Assembly (NCBI RefSeq): GCF_001562055.1
Contig: NZ_LLWE01000024.1
Span: 248,001 to 312,000, forward strand
DNA from: Polycladidibacter stylochi
GTDB lineage: Bacteria > Pseudomonadota > Alphaproteobacteria > Rhizobiales > Stappiaceae
Direction of reading: 5' to 3'
DNA: 64,000 bases
This document shows, in pieces, positions 53,305 to 62,855 of the stretch (positions are counted from its first letter, which is position 1; every line of letters begins with the position of its first letter). Made by a program: the position numbers and the translations under genes. The notes below the pieces were generated by a model. It was not told where the DNA came from and ran no database searches. It saw only the letters and a list, made by a program, of their open reading frames with translations.

Positions 53305-53685
53305 ATGATTGAGAGTCATTATCAATTATTTATGCAATAAAATACAATGCCTTAACAGAAAAACCTCTACTGCGATTGAAGTCCTCAGAAATTCGATGAA
53401 TGAATTTAATTAATAAAGCTGCCGTGAGCTGGTATACTGAATGAATAAAGAATTTAGACACAATAACATAAAACGGGCGCATTGCATATTTAGCTAATGC
53501 AACCAATGGGTGGGTCAGCCGAGGTGGTTTCATGCTAAACTGTCATCTAATTGTTCTGTAAAGTTGTTAGACAGCTTTGCACTAGCAAAAAGCCAGATCG
53601 GTTGAGCTATATAATAATGAGCGGACATGATTAATGTTCATCAAAGAGCTGGTTGTTATGCCAGATCTAGGGAGATGATTTAAAG
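53305..53685. other. Intergenic region before the OlsB-like gene
   Basis: About 380 bases with no gene I can support. A 67-codon minus-strand frame (53330-53533) has no recognisable family or ribosome site and is not called. A plus-strand GGGAG near 53670 precedes the next start. No repeat or hairpin stands out. Confidence 0.45.
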
Positions 53686-54624
53686 ATGGCTGGTAATGGA
53701 CGCCTTAATCCAATGGGGCTTGTAAAAAAGTTTGCGCCACATATGTTGCACACTGGTAAAGCGCCAATTTGGCTTCCACCTCGTATGCGTAGCAAAAATA
53801 AGCATGAAGTGAGCTTGGGGCGTGTCGGTTCACTTGAGGCAAAGCTGATGTCTCGCGGTAAAGAGTTAAGGCAAGCGCAACGCTTACGTTATAATGTTTT
53901 TTACAAGGAAATGTCGGCAATTGCAGATGCACATACCCAGCTAACACGCCGAGATAAAGACGCTTATGATAGAATTTGTGATCATATTCTGGTTTTTGAT
54001 CACGATAATCACGTTAAAAGAAAACCGTTCACCAAAGCAGTGCCAAGAATTGTTGGCACTTACCGTGTTCTAAGGCAGGACGTTGCCGAGCAACATAATG
54101 GCTTTTATACAGCCAGTGAATACGACATTGCACCGGTGATGAAAGCCAATTCCAATCTACGCTTTATGGAACTGGGCCGCTCATGCGTACTAAAACCTTA
54201 TCGCACAAAAAAAACAGTTGAGCTGTTGTGGTATGCAATTTGGCATTATGTTCTTATGCACAATGTTGATGTGATGATCGGTTGCGCATCAATTGAAGGT
54301 ACAAATCCGCAAGAGTTGGCGGAGCAGTTGTCGTTTCTTCACCACTATTGTGGTGCTCCTGATGAATGGAATGTTTCAGCCCTGCCTGATCAATATGTAA
54401 ATATGAATTTAATGAAAAAGGAAGAGGTAAATCAAAAGGCCGCTTTGCGGGCTCTACCTCCTCTCATAAAAGGATACCTGCGTTTAGGTGCTTATATTGG
54501 TGATGGTGCTGTGATTGATCAACAATTTGGTACTACCGATGTATTAATTATCATGCCTGTTTCACGCTTGAATTCTCGTCATATCAATTATTTCGGTTTG
54601 GATGCTAGCCGCTATTCTAGCTAG
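53686..54624 (+). CDS. olsB: GNAT N-acyltransferase, OlsB-like (ornithine acyltransferase)
   Basis: A 312-residue member of the OlsB/hemolysin-like GNAT family, which uses 3-hydroxyacyl-ACP to acylate ornithine in the first step of ornithine lipid synthesis. Conserved segments are REL-type RHQAQRLRYNVFY (seen as RQAQRLRYNVFYKEM), CDHILVFD, VGTYRVLRQ and FMELGRSCVLKPYR, with a C-terminal VLIIMPVSRLN. The gene sits beside the PBP1A-like gene, an arrangement seen in other Hyphomicrobiales. The second-step enzyme olsA is not in the window. The function is inferred from family; a terminator follows. Confidence 0.8.
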   Translation: MAGNGRLNPMGLVKKFAPHMLHTGKAPIWLPPRMRSKNKHEVSLGRVGSLEAKLMSRGKELRQAQRLRYNVFYKEMSAIADAHTQLTRRDKDAYDRICDHILVFDHDNHVKRKPFTKAVPRIVGTYRVLRQDVAEQHNGFYTASEYDIAPVMKANSNLRFMELGRSCVLKPYRTKKTVELLWYAIWHYVLMHNVDVMIGCASIEGTNPQELAEQLSFLHHYCGAPDEWNVSALPDQYVNMNLMKKEEVNQKAALRALPPLIKGYLRLGAYIGDGAVIDQQFGTTDVLIIMPVSRLNSRHINYFGLDASRYSS

Positions 54625-54658
54625 TTATTCCTTGATACTGATGGGTTAATGGATTTAG

Positions 54659-54694
54659 AAAAAGCCTTTCATCATAAGATGATGGGCTTTTTTT
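54659..54694 (+). terminator. Rho-independent terminator of the OlsB-like gene
   Basis: A stem of 12-13 pairs with one U-U mismatch (AAAGCCTTTCATC with GATGATGGGCTTT, 54661-54673 and 54678-54690), an ATAA loop and a run of T (to 54694). Confidence 0.9.
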
Positions 54695-54807
54695 AATCTG
54701 CATACCCGAATAAATATCCGTTAACCCAAAGAGTGTTTTTAGTTAACCCCTGATCAACCTTAGTAGTGTTAGTTTACGCATAATCTTTAAAAAGGGTATT
54801 TTGTAAA

Positions 54808-57234
54808 ATGATCAAGGGTAAATCCGGAGGCAAGCGGCAGGTTTCGCGTCAAAAGCCAAAGGTAGAGCCCTATTTTGAAGCGCCAGTTAAAGTTCCGCAA
54901 AAAACAGCGTCGCAACAAAACTCAAAGCATAATGGCCCCCGAGAACACTCAGCTTCTCAACATAAGCCGCTTTCTGCACCTAGTCATACTCAAGGAAAAG
55001 CGACCAGAGCAAAGCCTTTAGCAACACAGCGAAGCAGGCAACAGCCAAACAGCAATAATGGTGTTCAACATTCTTTAGAAAAAACGTATAGTAAACAGGT
55101 TAATTCAAAAGATACACGCAATACACCGAACCGAAAGCCACGCCCTAACGGACAGCAAAGGCCAGGTAAGCAAAAAAATATTCAAAACCCTACACCGCGC
55201 CCCAAAAAGCAAAGTAAACGCTCTCTCGCTTCCATGGAAAAACGTAGCTCTGGTTTTCTAGGAAAATGGCTGGTGAAATCATTCAGGTTCTTGGCTTATT
55301 GGGGCTTGGTCCTTGGCCTATGGGGGGGGATAACAGTTGCAGGTATTTTATTATATTACGCTGCACACCTTCCTCCAGCTTCAGAATGGGCTGTTCCGGA
55401 GCGACCACCAAATGTTCGCATCCTAACAGCAGATGGAGCGCTGCTGGCAAATCGCGGAGAAACGGGTGGCGAAGCTGTGCGTTTAGAGCAATTGCCAGCT
55501 TATTTGCCAAATGCGGTGATAGCTATTGAAGATAGGCGCTTTCGTTATCATTTTGGTGTTGATCCAATCGGATTACTAAGAGCGGCTTTTGTAAACTTTA
55601 CAAGTGGAAGGACCGTCCAAGGCGGTTCAACAATTACACAACAGTTGGCAAAAAACCTGTTTTTAAAGCCCGACCGCACGATGCAAAGAAAAATGCAAGA
55701 AGTCGTTTTGGCGCTGTGGTTAGAGTACCATTACAGTAAAGACGAAATATTGGAGATGTATCTCAACAGGGTTTACCTTGGTGCTGGTGCCTATGGTGTT
55801 GATGCTGCAGCAAGGCGTTATTTTGGCAAATCAGCGCGCATGGTCAACTTAACTGAGGCGGCAACTCTGGCGGGACTATTAAAAGCACCCTCAAAATATG
55901 CACCGACTAGAAATCCTAGTCTTGCAGAAGGCAGGACACAAGTTGTTATAGCTGCCATGCATAAGGCTGGTTTTATCACTGCTGAAGAAGCAACAATAGC
56001 GCTTATTACACCAGCAGAGCTTGCGGATAAGCACAATGGCGGTTCGCTCAATTATGCAGCTGATTATGTTATGGATTTACTACCTAGTTACATAGGTAGT
56101 CTAAAAGGTGATGTCATTGTTGAAACGACAATAGACAGAGAAATGCAATATGCAGCGCAAAATGCATTGGTTTCGACACTAAATGCAGCAGGCAAAACGC
56201 ACCGTGTTTCGCAAGGTGCTGTTGTTACTCTGAATAGAAGGGGTGACATACGTGCGATGGTTGGGGGCTATAGTTATGCCCGCAGTCAATTCAATCGGGT
56301 TGTATATGCCAAACGTCAACCCGGATCATCTTTTAAGCCATTTGTATTTCTAGCAGCATTGGAAAATGGTTTTCAGCCAGAAAGCGTATTGAACGACCGT
56401 CGGGTACGCTACAAAAAGTGGACACCAAAAAACTATGATGGTCGCTACCATGGTACGGTGACATTAGCACAATCACTTGCATTTTCACTGAATACGATCT
56501 CTGCCGAACTAACAAATTTTCTTGGTCCCAAAACAGTCATTCATACGGCAAGGCGACTTGGTATCACCTCGCCGCTTCGTAATAACCTTTCATTGTCATT
56601 GGGCACATCTGAAGTGACGCCATTGGAAATAGCAACGGCCTATGTTCCTTTCTCCAATGGTGGCTATGGAGTTGTTCCACACATCGTTAATCGAATTATA
56701 AGCGAAGACGGAACAGTTCTATACAAACGTCAGGGAAGCGGCAAAGGGCGCGTTATAGCAAAAAGTAACCTGAGAAATTTAAACTATATGCTGGCGCAAA
56801 CAATGGTTTCGGGCACTGGAAAAAAGGCAAGACTACCAGACCGTCCGTCAGGCGGTAAAACTGGTACAAGTCAAGATTTTAAGGACGCTTGGTTCATAGG
56901 GTATACCGGATATTTAACAACCGCTGTTTGGTTGGGAAATGATAATAATAAACCCATGAAAAAGGTTACAGGGGGGAGCTTACCCGCTAAGGTTTGGCAT
57001 CAAGCGATGGTAAATCAGCACAATGGACTAGCTGCAAATGCCATTCCGGGTATTGATGAATTGACGTTTGCGAGCATGCCCATGCTACCAAAACCCGGTC
57101 AAAAGGCACCATTACCCGTTGCCCAATCGAGAACCTACCCAGAGACGCATAACAATGCGACAGCTGCCATACCGCCGCAGCCATTGCCTAGCCAACATCA
57201 AAAAAGCTTTTTGCAACGCTTGTTCGGCGGGTAA
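54808..57234 (+). CDS. Class A penicillin-binding protein (PBP1A-like), bifunctional
   Basis: Polymerises and cross-links peptidoglycan, 808 residues. A long, basic, low-complexity cytoplasmic N terminus (about 1-155, rich in Lys, Gln, Pro and Ser) precedes one membrane helix (about 158-184). The GT51 domain has IAIEDRRFRYHFGVDP and GGSTITQQLAKNLF. The transpeptidase domain has the SxxK serine in GSSFKPF (about S507), the SxN motif in AFSLNTIS and KTGT (about 684-687). The C terminus is Pro/Gln-rich. It follows an OlsB-like gene and converges with a hybrid kinase. Confidence 0.92.
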   Translation: MIKGKSGGKRQVSRQKPKVEPYFEAPVKVPQKTASQQNSKHNGPREHSASQHKPLSAPSHTQGKATRAKPLATQRSRQQPNSNNGVQHSLEKTYSKQVNSKDTRNTPNRKPRPNGQQRPGKQKNIQNPTPRPKKQSKRSLASMEKRSSGFLGKWLVKSFRFLAYWGLVLGLWGGITVAGILLYYAAHLPPASEWAVPERPPNVRILTADGALLANRGETGGEAVRLEQLPAYLPNAVIAIEDRRFRYHFGVDPIGLLRAAFVNFTSGRTVQGGSTITQQLAKNLFLKPDRTMQRKMQEVVLALWLEYHYSKDEILEMYLNRVYLGAGAYGVDAAARRYFGKSARMVNLTEAATLAGLLKAPSKYAPTRNPSLAEGRTQVVIAAMHKAGFITAEEATIALITPAELADKHNGGSLNYAADYVMDLLPSYIGSLKGDVIVETTIDREMQYAAQNALVSTLNAAGKTHRVSQGAVVTLNRRGDIRAMVGGYSYARSQFNRVVYAKRQPGSSFKPFVFLAALENGFQPESVLNDRRVRYKKWTPKNYDGRYHGTVTLAQSLAFSLNTISAELTNFLGPKTVIHTARRLGITSPLRNNLSLSLGTSEVTPLEIATAYVPFSNGGYGVVPHIVNRIISEDGTVLYKRQGSGKGRVIAKSNLRNLNYMLAQTMVSGTGKKARLPDRPSGGKTGTSQDFKDAWFIGYTGYLTTAVWLGNDNNKPMKKVTGGSLPAKVWHQAMVNQHNGLAANAIPGIDELTFASMPMLPKPGQKAPLPVAQSRTYPETHNNATAAIPPQPLPSQHQKSFLQRLFGG

Positions 57235-57256
57235 TAAGTAAACCAAACAGCTGGGC

Positions 57257-59656
57257 TTATTGGGTAACAGATAAAGAGCCTAGAAATATCTTTTCAATTT
57301 CTTTTCGTATATGGCTAGCGTCAAATGGCTTTTTTAAGAAGCCATTTCCGCCACTTGCAAAAACACTCTCTTGTGTTTCGCTCAAAATATCAGCTGATAC
57401 GGCGATAATAGGTACCTGGTTTCCAGTACGGCGAATATGTTTAATTGCCTCCAAGCCATCCATCTCTGGCATATGTAAGTCCATAAGAACTAAGTCAAAG
57501 GTGCTTTCGTTTATTGCTGAAATTGCTTCGATACCACTTTGTGCTCTTTCACTTTGATGCCCCATTTTTTTAAGGAGGGCCTCGGTTAGCATCCAGTTAA
57601 TTTGGTTATCTTCCGCAACAAGAACACGCAGGCGGCGATGGATTTTCTCATAATCATCAGATTTTTGCGGCAATACACTACTATAGCCACTTTCAAGAAT
57701 ACCCTCATTAATAATAGTGGGTTCCGTAATAGCAGCCAATTGGTCGGTACTTTCATTTAACATATTCAAGATGCTGGTTAATGAGCGCGATCTAATTGGG
57801 CGTATGAGATAAGCTGAGAAGCCGAGTTGTTTAAGCGCAGGTATTTTAGTGCGTTCTGAGGGGGGTAATAAAATAATCGTTTTCGCTATGGGGTTTTGGG
57901 AGGTGATGAAATCCTGCCACTCTCTGGCCTCTTCAAAACTGTTGTAGTCGATTAAATATACACTGCTTTGCGTGAATGATTGACACTTGTGTATAGCATT
58001 CTCAGAGCAGACTTGTGTTTGAAATCCCAAATCACGTAGTGAAAGTTCCAATAGGTTAGCTTCGAGTTGCCGCGTTGTTATGATGCAGGCAAGAGGTCCA
58101 AGCGCAGGTATAAATGCTGCATTCTTAAGGGGTTGTGAATGTGACAATGCTCTTTGTGTACAGCCGGTAAAGTCAAGCTCCTGGGGTATAACTTGTTGCA
58201 TAAAACTGGCAAACAATTCTGTTTCAAGTTGTTGGCTCTCATTGCTAATTAAAGGCAAACAGAGGGTAAAGTTTGCCCCGCCATCTTCTTTCGTGAGAGC
58301 TGAAAGATCTCCCCCCATCAATTTTGCAAGACGTCTGGATATGGCCAAACCAAGCCCCGCACCACCATATTTTCGAGAAGGGCCATGGTCTAACTGTTCA
58401 AACTCAACAAATAATCGTTCGGGGTCAGTCGTTGAAAGACCTGGGCCGGTGTCTTGTAACGAAAACAAAATTCCCCGGTACTTTTCGTTTAAAGCAGCGC
58501 TACCTACTTTTAGTGCAATGCCACCCCTATCAGTGAATTTGATAGCATTCCAAATGAGGTTATGTAAGATCTGCTTAAGCCTTGCGCCATCGACTACCAG
58601 TGTTTTGGGTATTTCGGAATTTACATAGGCACCGATTTCCAGCCCTTTATCATGGGCTTTGGGTGCCATAAGCTCTACCACATCGTCAACCAAATGCCGG
58701 ACTTCAATCGTTTCTGGTGTAATTTCGACACGTTCAGACTCAATCTTGGAATAATCCAAAAGCTCATCAATTAACTTGAGTAGGGTATCGCCAGAGGTAT
58801 CTATTGCATCAACATAGGTGCTTTGTTCAGGCGTAAGCTGAGTGTCTTTAATTAAACCGGCCATTCCGATTATGCCGTTTAGCGGTGTACGCATCTCATG
58901 GCTGATCATTGCAAGAAAACGTGTTTTGCTCTCATTTGCATGGGTTGCCTTGTCCCTGTCTTGGCGAAGCTGGTATTCAAGCTCACGTCGTAGACTGATA
59001 TCCTTTAATACGATCTGTACGATAGAAGGATTTCCGTATTCGTCTTTGATACTCAAGTCCAATCGCGAAAACCACCGCATACCAAAGCGGGTCTCCATAG
59101 CGACTTCCTTGGTAAAGTAGTCCATTTCTTGATTGGAAATATCAACTTCGTGTAATGGATGATTGCTGGCAGGGATCAATGGCAACGAGAGCATTTCACC
59201 TTGATGTGGCAAATGCTCGTCTCTAAAAATGTTGCAAGCAGCTTTGTTAATATAAAGTACCTTGCCTTTAACATCACAGCGGATAACTACCGCATCCATT
59301 TTATCAGCTTCAGCAGCTCCGAATATTTTCTCACGGTATTGCGTGCTTTGCATACTATCTTCAAACTTCACAGCACTGGTAGTTACTTCTTCAACGTCGC
59401 CTTTCGCTTCTGTTACCTTCATTGCTGTTTTGTAATGCGTTCTAACGGCAAGCCAAAGAAGTGTGAAAAGAGTAATAAGTAATCCTAAAAACAACATAGT
59501 GGTATAGCTGCTTAGCTTGTATCCAGTTTCTCGTAGAAAGAGATAAATACTTAAAGAGAGCAGGAGAGAAGTTATTGCAAATGAGATAAGTAATAAGCGA
59601 TGCAATCTATTTGAAATGAAAAATATTTTTGACGGAATACACAAAACAGACCTCAA
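57257..59656 (-). CDS. Membrane hybrid histidine kinase with PAS and two receiver-like domains
   Basis: A 799-residue sensor kinase. Two N-terminal membrane helices (about 20-40 and 52-70) are followed by a PAS domain (about 115-220), a HisKA domain with the phospho-accepting His in FLAMISHEMRTPLN (about H253) and a HATPase domain (DTGPGLS, GGAGLGLAIS, about 365-475). A degenerate receiver follows (about 525-640, lysine site replaced by RP). A complete receiver is last (about 672-790, VAEDNQINW, LMDLHMPEMDG, LKKPF). The start is uncertain: the first in-frame start is a TTG without a ribosome site. No response-regulator partner is adjacent. Confidence 0.88.
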   Translation of the reverse strand: MRSVLCIPSKIFFISNRLHRLLLISFAITSLLLSLSIYLFLRETGYKLSSYTTMLFLGLLITLFTLLWLAVRTHYKTAMKVTEAKGDVEEVTTSAVKFEDSMQSTQYREKIFGAAEADKMDAVVIRCDVKGKVLYINKAACNIFRDEHLPHQGEMLSLPLIPASNHPLHEVDISNQEMDYFTKEVAMETRFGMRWFSRLDLSIKDEYGNPSIVQIVLKDISLRRELEYQLRQDRDKATHANESKTRFLAMISHEMRTPLNGIIGMAGLIKDTQLTPEQSTYVDAIDTSGDTLLKLIDELLDYSKIESERVEITPETIEVRHLVDDVVELMAPKAHDKGLEIGAYVNSEIPKTLVVDGARLKQILHNLIWNAIKFTDRGGIALKVGSAALNEKYRGILFSLQDTGPGLSTTDPERLFVEFEQLDHGPSRKYGGAGLGLAISRRLAKLMGGDLSALTKEDGGANFTLCLPLISNESQQLETELFASFMQQVIPQELDFTGCTQRALSHSQPLKNAAFIPALGPLACIITTRQLEANLLELSLRDLGFQTQVCSENAIHKCQSFTQSSVYLIDYNSFEEAREWQDFITSQNPIAKTIILLPPSERTKIPALKQLGFSAYLIRPIRSRSLTSILNMLNESTDQLAAITEPTIINEGILESGYSSVLPQKSDDYEKIHRRLRVLVAEDNQINWMLTEALLKKMGHQSERAQSGIEAISAINESTFDLVLMDLHMPEMDGLEAIKHIRRTGNQVPIIAVSADILSETQESVFASGGNGFLKKPFDASHIRKEIEKIFLGSLSVTQ

Positions 59657-59664
59657 ACATTAAA

Positions 59665-61221
59665 TTATAATTGTACTTCATGATGTGAATGCGAATTTAC
59701 ATCCACACCAACTGCTTGCTTACTAGAACGATAGTTGATAGCTTCGGCTATGTGGTTATTTGCAATGAGTTCTTGGCAATCCAAATCCGCAAGAGTTCTG
59801 GCAACTTTCAAAATGCGGTGGTAACTCCTTGCTGACAGGTGCATTTGCTCTGCAGCATTTAGAAAAAGCTTTTGTGCTTTGTCCTCAAGTGCGCATATCT
59901 CGGTAATATCTTTGGCAGGGCACTGTGCATTCGTCGTGCAGTTGCGATTGCTTTTATACCTTTCAAGCTGTATCAGGCGTGCTTTTTGCACCCTATTAGA
60001 AACCGTTTTACTGGTTTCGCTAATGTTAGAGCGGATTAAATCACTCGCAGTTACAGCAGGAACATCAATGTGGATATCAATACGATCAAGGAAGGGGCCT
60101 GAAATTCTTGCTTGGTAATCTTGGGCGCAACGTGTGCCCCGTTTACACGTATGCCCGGGCTCGCCTGCATAGCCGCACCGGCAAGGGTTCATTGCAGCTA
60201 TGATTTGGACTTGAGAAGGATAGGAGACACGATTATTTGCACGAGCGATAATAGCTTGCCCGCTTTCCATTGGTTGGCGCAAGCTATCTAAGACTTGTGG
60301 CTGGAATTCCGGCAGTTCATCAAGGAACAAAACCCCATGGTGAGCTAGCGAAACCTCCCCTGGCTTTGCTTTTATACCCCCTCCCACAAGAGCTGCCATT
60401 GATGCAGAATGGTGGGGTGAGCGAAACGGGCGATAAGGGGATAGTTGCCCCTCTTCTAACTCACCGGCGATAGAGGCGATCATAGAAACCTCTAATAGCT
60501 CCTCAGGCAAAAGCTTGGGAAGTATCCCGGGTAACCGGCTTGCAAGCAGTGATTTACCGGCACCAGGCGGTCCCACCATTAACATATTGTGTCCACCAGC
60601 AGCAGCAACTTCTAGCGCACGTTTCGCGCTTTCCTGCCCTTTGACGTCACTTAAATCTTCAATAAATCGTGGTTGAGGTGAAAGCTGTGCCTCGGGGCGC
60701 GTTAAAACCTGTTCACCTTTAAAGTGGTTCACAAGCTGGTTAAGCGAAACAGGCGCGAGGATATCCATTTCTGGGTCAGCCCAAGCGGCCTCACTACCGC
60801 TAGCAGAAGGACAAATTAAACCGGCACCAATCGAGTTTGTATATATGGCTGCTGGCAGCGCACCGTTGACAGCATTGATTTCACCATTAAGCGACAGCTC
60901 ACCAATAATTACATACTGGCCAAGCACATCCGCAGGTATTACGCCCATAGCAGCCATTAAACCCAGAGCAATGGGTAAATCGTAATGCGATCCTTCTTTT
61001 GGCAAATCAGCAGGGGCTAAATTAACTGTAACGCGCTTGGCAGGGAGTGCCAACCCCGAGGCAACTAAAGCAGCGCGGACACGCTCGCGACTTTCTGTAA
61101 CGGCCTTGTCTGCGAGTCCAACGAGTGTAAACTGTACCGCACCGGGGCCAATCTGCACCTGCACATCAACCCCGACACTTTCGATGCCTTGGAAAGCAAC
61201 TGTTGCGACTCTAGCAAACAT
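59665..61221 (-). CDS. comM: YifB/ComM-family Mg-chelatase-like AAA+ ATPase
   Basis: A 518-residue AAA+ helicase-type protein. An N-terminal Lon-S5-like domain (about 20-165) precedes the ATPase core with Walker A VGPPGAGKSLLAS (about 215-227), Walker B GVLFLDELPEF and the sensor segment AAMNPCRCGYAG. The C-terminal Mg-chelatase domain (about 410-500) ends RSYHRILKVARTLADL. ComM promotes branch migration during natural transformation where studied; in non-competent relatives the role is unclear. A hairpin covers its ribosome site. It is followed after 8 bases by the hybrid kinase. Confidence 0.93.
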   Translation of the reverse strand: MFARVATVAFQGIESVGVDVQVQIGPGAVQFTLVGLADKAVTESRERVRAALVASGLALPAKRVTVNLAPADLPKEGSHYDLPIALGLMAAMGVIPADVLGQYVIIGELSLNGEINAVNGALPAAIYTNSIGAGLICPSASGSEAAWADPEMDILAPVSLNQLVNHFKGEQVLTRPEAQLSPQPRFIEDLSDVKGQESAKRALEVAAAGGHNMLMVGPPGAGKSLLASRLPGILPKLLPEELLEVSMIASIAGELEEGQLSPYRPFRSPHHSASMAALVGGGIKAKPGEVSLAHHGVLFLDELPEFQPQVLDSLRQPMESGQAIIARANNRVSYPSQVQIIAAMNPCRCGYAGEPGHTCKRGTRCAQDYQARISGPFLDRIDIHIDVPAVTASDLIRSNISETSKTVSNRVQKARLIQLERYKSNRNCTTNAQCPAKDITEICALEDKAQKLFLNAAEQMHLSARSYHRILKVARTLADLDCQELIANNHIAEAINYRSSKQAVGVDVNSHSHHEVQL

Positions 61222-61225
61222 ATCC

Positions 61226-61248
61226 AGCCTCTTTATAAGTTAGAGGCT
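61226..61248 (-). promoter_or_regulatory. Hairpin sequestering the comM ribosome-binding site
   Basis: A 7-bp stem AGCCTCT (61226-61232) with AGAGGCT (61242-61248) and a 9-base loop. On the minus strand, its 3' arm contains the AAGAGG ribosome site, which lies 6 bases before the comM ATG. Folding would hide the site. Confidence 0.5.
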
Positions 61249-61339
61249 AGGTTAAATTGTCATTTATCGCAATGAAACACTTGAATAATAGCGGTATTAT
61301 TTGACCGGAATAACAAAGAAACCAGATAATAAGCTTACA

Positions 61340-62287
61340 TTACTTTGCGCATTCTTGTTGTTCGATTAACTCCCAGAACTGAGTAGCAATGTCAGGACCG
61401 CCCAAACGCTTGATAGCTCTTATACCTGTTGGTGCGGTAACATTAATCTCAGTCAAGTTGCCATCAATCACATCAATACCTACGAGCATAAGGCCCTGCT
61501 CTTTCAGTGCTGGGCCAACTCTTTGACATATTTCCCGCTCGCGATCCGAAAGCTCACTGTCTTCAGCAGCGCCGCCTCGAACCATATTGGATCGTAAATC
61601 ACCAGCAGCGGGCACACGGTTAATGGCGCCTGCAAATTCGCCGTTAAGCAACATGATCCTTTTATCGCCATGTTTCACATTGGGTAAGAATTTTTGAATC
61701 ACCCAAGGCTCTCGGAATGTAGCTGCAAAAAAATCATAGAGAGAACCGTAGTTCAAATCATCTTCAGTCACACGAAAAACAGCAGCGCCACCATGCCCAA
61801 ACAATGGCTTCATTACGATATCGCCGTGTTCTTGACGGAATAAGTCAATTTCTTTGCGGTCGTGGCTAATGAGTGTTGGCGGCATTAAATCGCTGAATTG
61901 GGTAACAAACAGCTTCTCGGGTGCATTTCTAACAGCAACCGGATTATTAATGACGCGCGTCTTACCCTCCAACTTTTCCAGCATGTGTGTTGCTGCAATA
62001 TATGAAAGGTCAAAAGGTGGGTCCTGGCGCATCAGAACAACATCCATATCGGCCAAATCAACACGAATTTGATCGCCAAACTCGTAGTGATTGCCAACCT
62101 CATCTCTTACAGTGACAGGGTCCACACTCACCATGACTTGCTCGCCCCATAAAGCCAACCGCTCCGGTGTATAATGGTAAAGCTCATGCCCGCGCGCTTG
62201 CGCTTCCAACATCAGTGCAAATGCACTATCTCCTGCAATATTGATGGAAGAAATATGGTCCATCTGCACAGCAATTTTTAAAGGCAT
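61340..62287 (-). CDS. gshB: Glutathione synthetase
   Basis: ATP-grasp ligase joining gamma-glutamylcysteine and glycine. The ATG at 62287 has GGAG six bases upstream and gives 315 residues (MPLKIAVQMDHI), matching the family N terminus. The frame opens 18 codons earlier, at 62341. Substrate and ATP contacts are visible in RQDPPFDLSYI, NPVAVRNAPEKLF, DIVMKPLFGHGGAAVF and LMLVGIDVIDGNLTEINVTAPTG. It lies in the comM-gshB-yraN-rsmI group, all on the minus strand, as is usual for the order. Confidence 0.95.
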   Translation of the reverse strand: MPLKIAVQMDHISSINIAGDSAFALMLEAQARGHELYHYTPERLALWGEQVMVSVDPVTVRDEVGNHYEFGDQIRVDLADMDVVLMRQDPPFDLSYIAATHMLEKLEGKTRVINNPVAVRNAPEKLFVTQFSDLMPPTLISHDRKEIDLFRQEHGDIVMKPLFGHGGAAVFRVTEDDLNYGSLYDFFAATFREPWVIQKFLPNVKHGDKRIMLLNGEFAGAINRVPAAGDLRSNMVRGGAAEDSELSDREREICQRVGPALKEQGLMLVGIDVIDGNLTEINVTAPTGIRAIKRLGGPDIATQFWELIEQQECAK

Positions 62288-62447
62288 GAACAGCTCCGTC
62301 ATATACACAATTGGCGGTTTCGATTTATGAGATGAACTCATATTGATCGTAGAAAGTCGATCAATAATCCTATGGCGTCAGATGTCAAAGAAATTTTTCT
62401 ACTTCTTTCAAGTTGACGATGAAATGGCGGCTGCCTGAAAGCGAAAA

Positions 62448-62855
62448 TCAGAAAAAATCAGCATCGTCTTGGAAGTAGTTTTCATATAAATAACAGCGAT
62501 TTCCGCAAACAACAGCCAAATCGAACCGAATGGTTTTCATAGAAATATCATTATACTGTGACAGCCAAACTCTTGCCGCAGCGATAATCCTTTTTTGGCT
62601 GCGCTTTGTTAAAGAAATCAAACCCTCATTCACTTTTTTGCGGGCTTTGACTTCTATAAAGGAAACTGTGTCCAAATTCTCTGCAATAAGGTCAACCTCG
62701 CCAAACTTGGTTTTGTAACGCGTACCTTTTATCTGCCATCCCATATCCTGTAGTTTTTGGGCTACAAGGCTTTCAGCATTCAGTCCTTTTGTGTACGCGG
62801 CCCTCTTGGTCAGCATTCGGTAGTCTTTGTCATTTAGGGGAGCATGGTCAGCCAT
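62448..62855 (-). CDS. yraN: YraN family endonuclease-like protein
   Basis: A 135-residue protein of the UPF0102 family with a restriction-endonuclease-like fold. Conserved residues are visible in GLNAESLVAQKLQDMGWQI, the acidic FGEVDLIAEN and the catalytic-core-like VSFIEVKARK. The function is not established; a role in Holliday-junction or DNA end handling has been suggested from the fold. Its start overlaps the rsmI stop by 8 bases, so it is coupled to rsmI. The family and this neighbour are conserved widely. Confidence 0.92.
   Translation of the reverse strand: MADHAPLNDKDYRMLTKRAAYTKGLNAESLVAQKLQDMGWQIKGTRYKTKFGEVDLIAENLDTVSFIEVKARKKVNEGLISLTKRSQKRIIAAARVWLSQYNDISMKTIRFDLAVVCGNRCYLYENYFQDDADFF

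Noticed and set aside
53330-53533. A 67-codon minus-strand ORF between the YgjP-type and OlsB-like genes
   Set aside because: No family resemblance or ribosome site, and its length is plausible by chance in AT-rich sequence.
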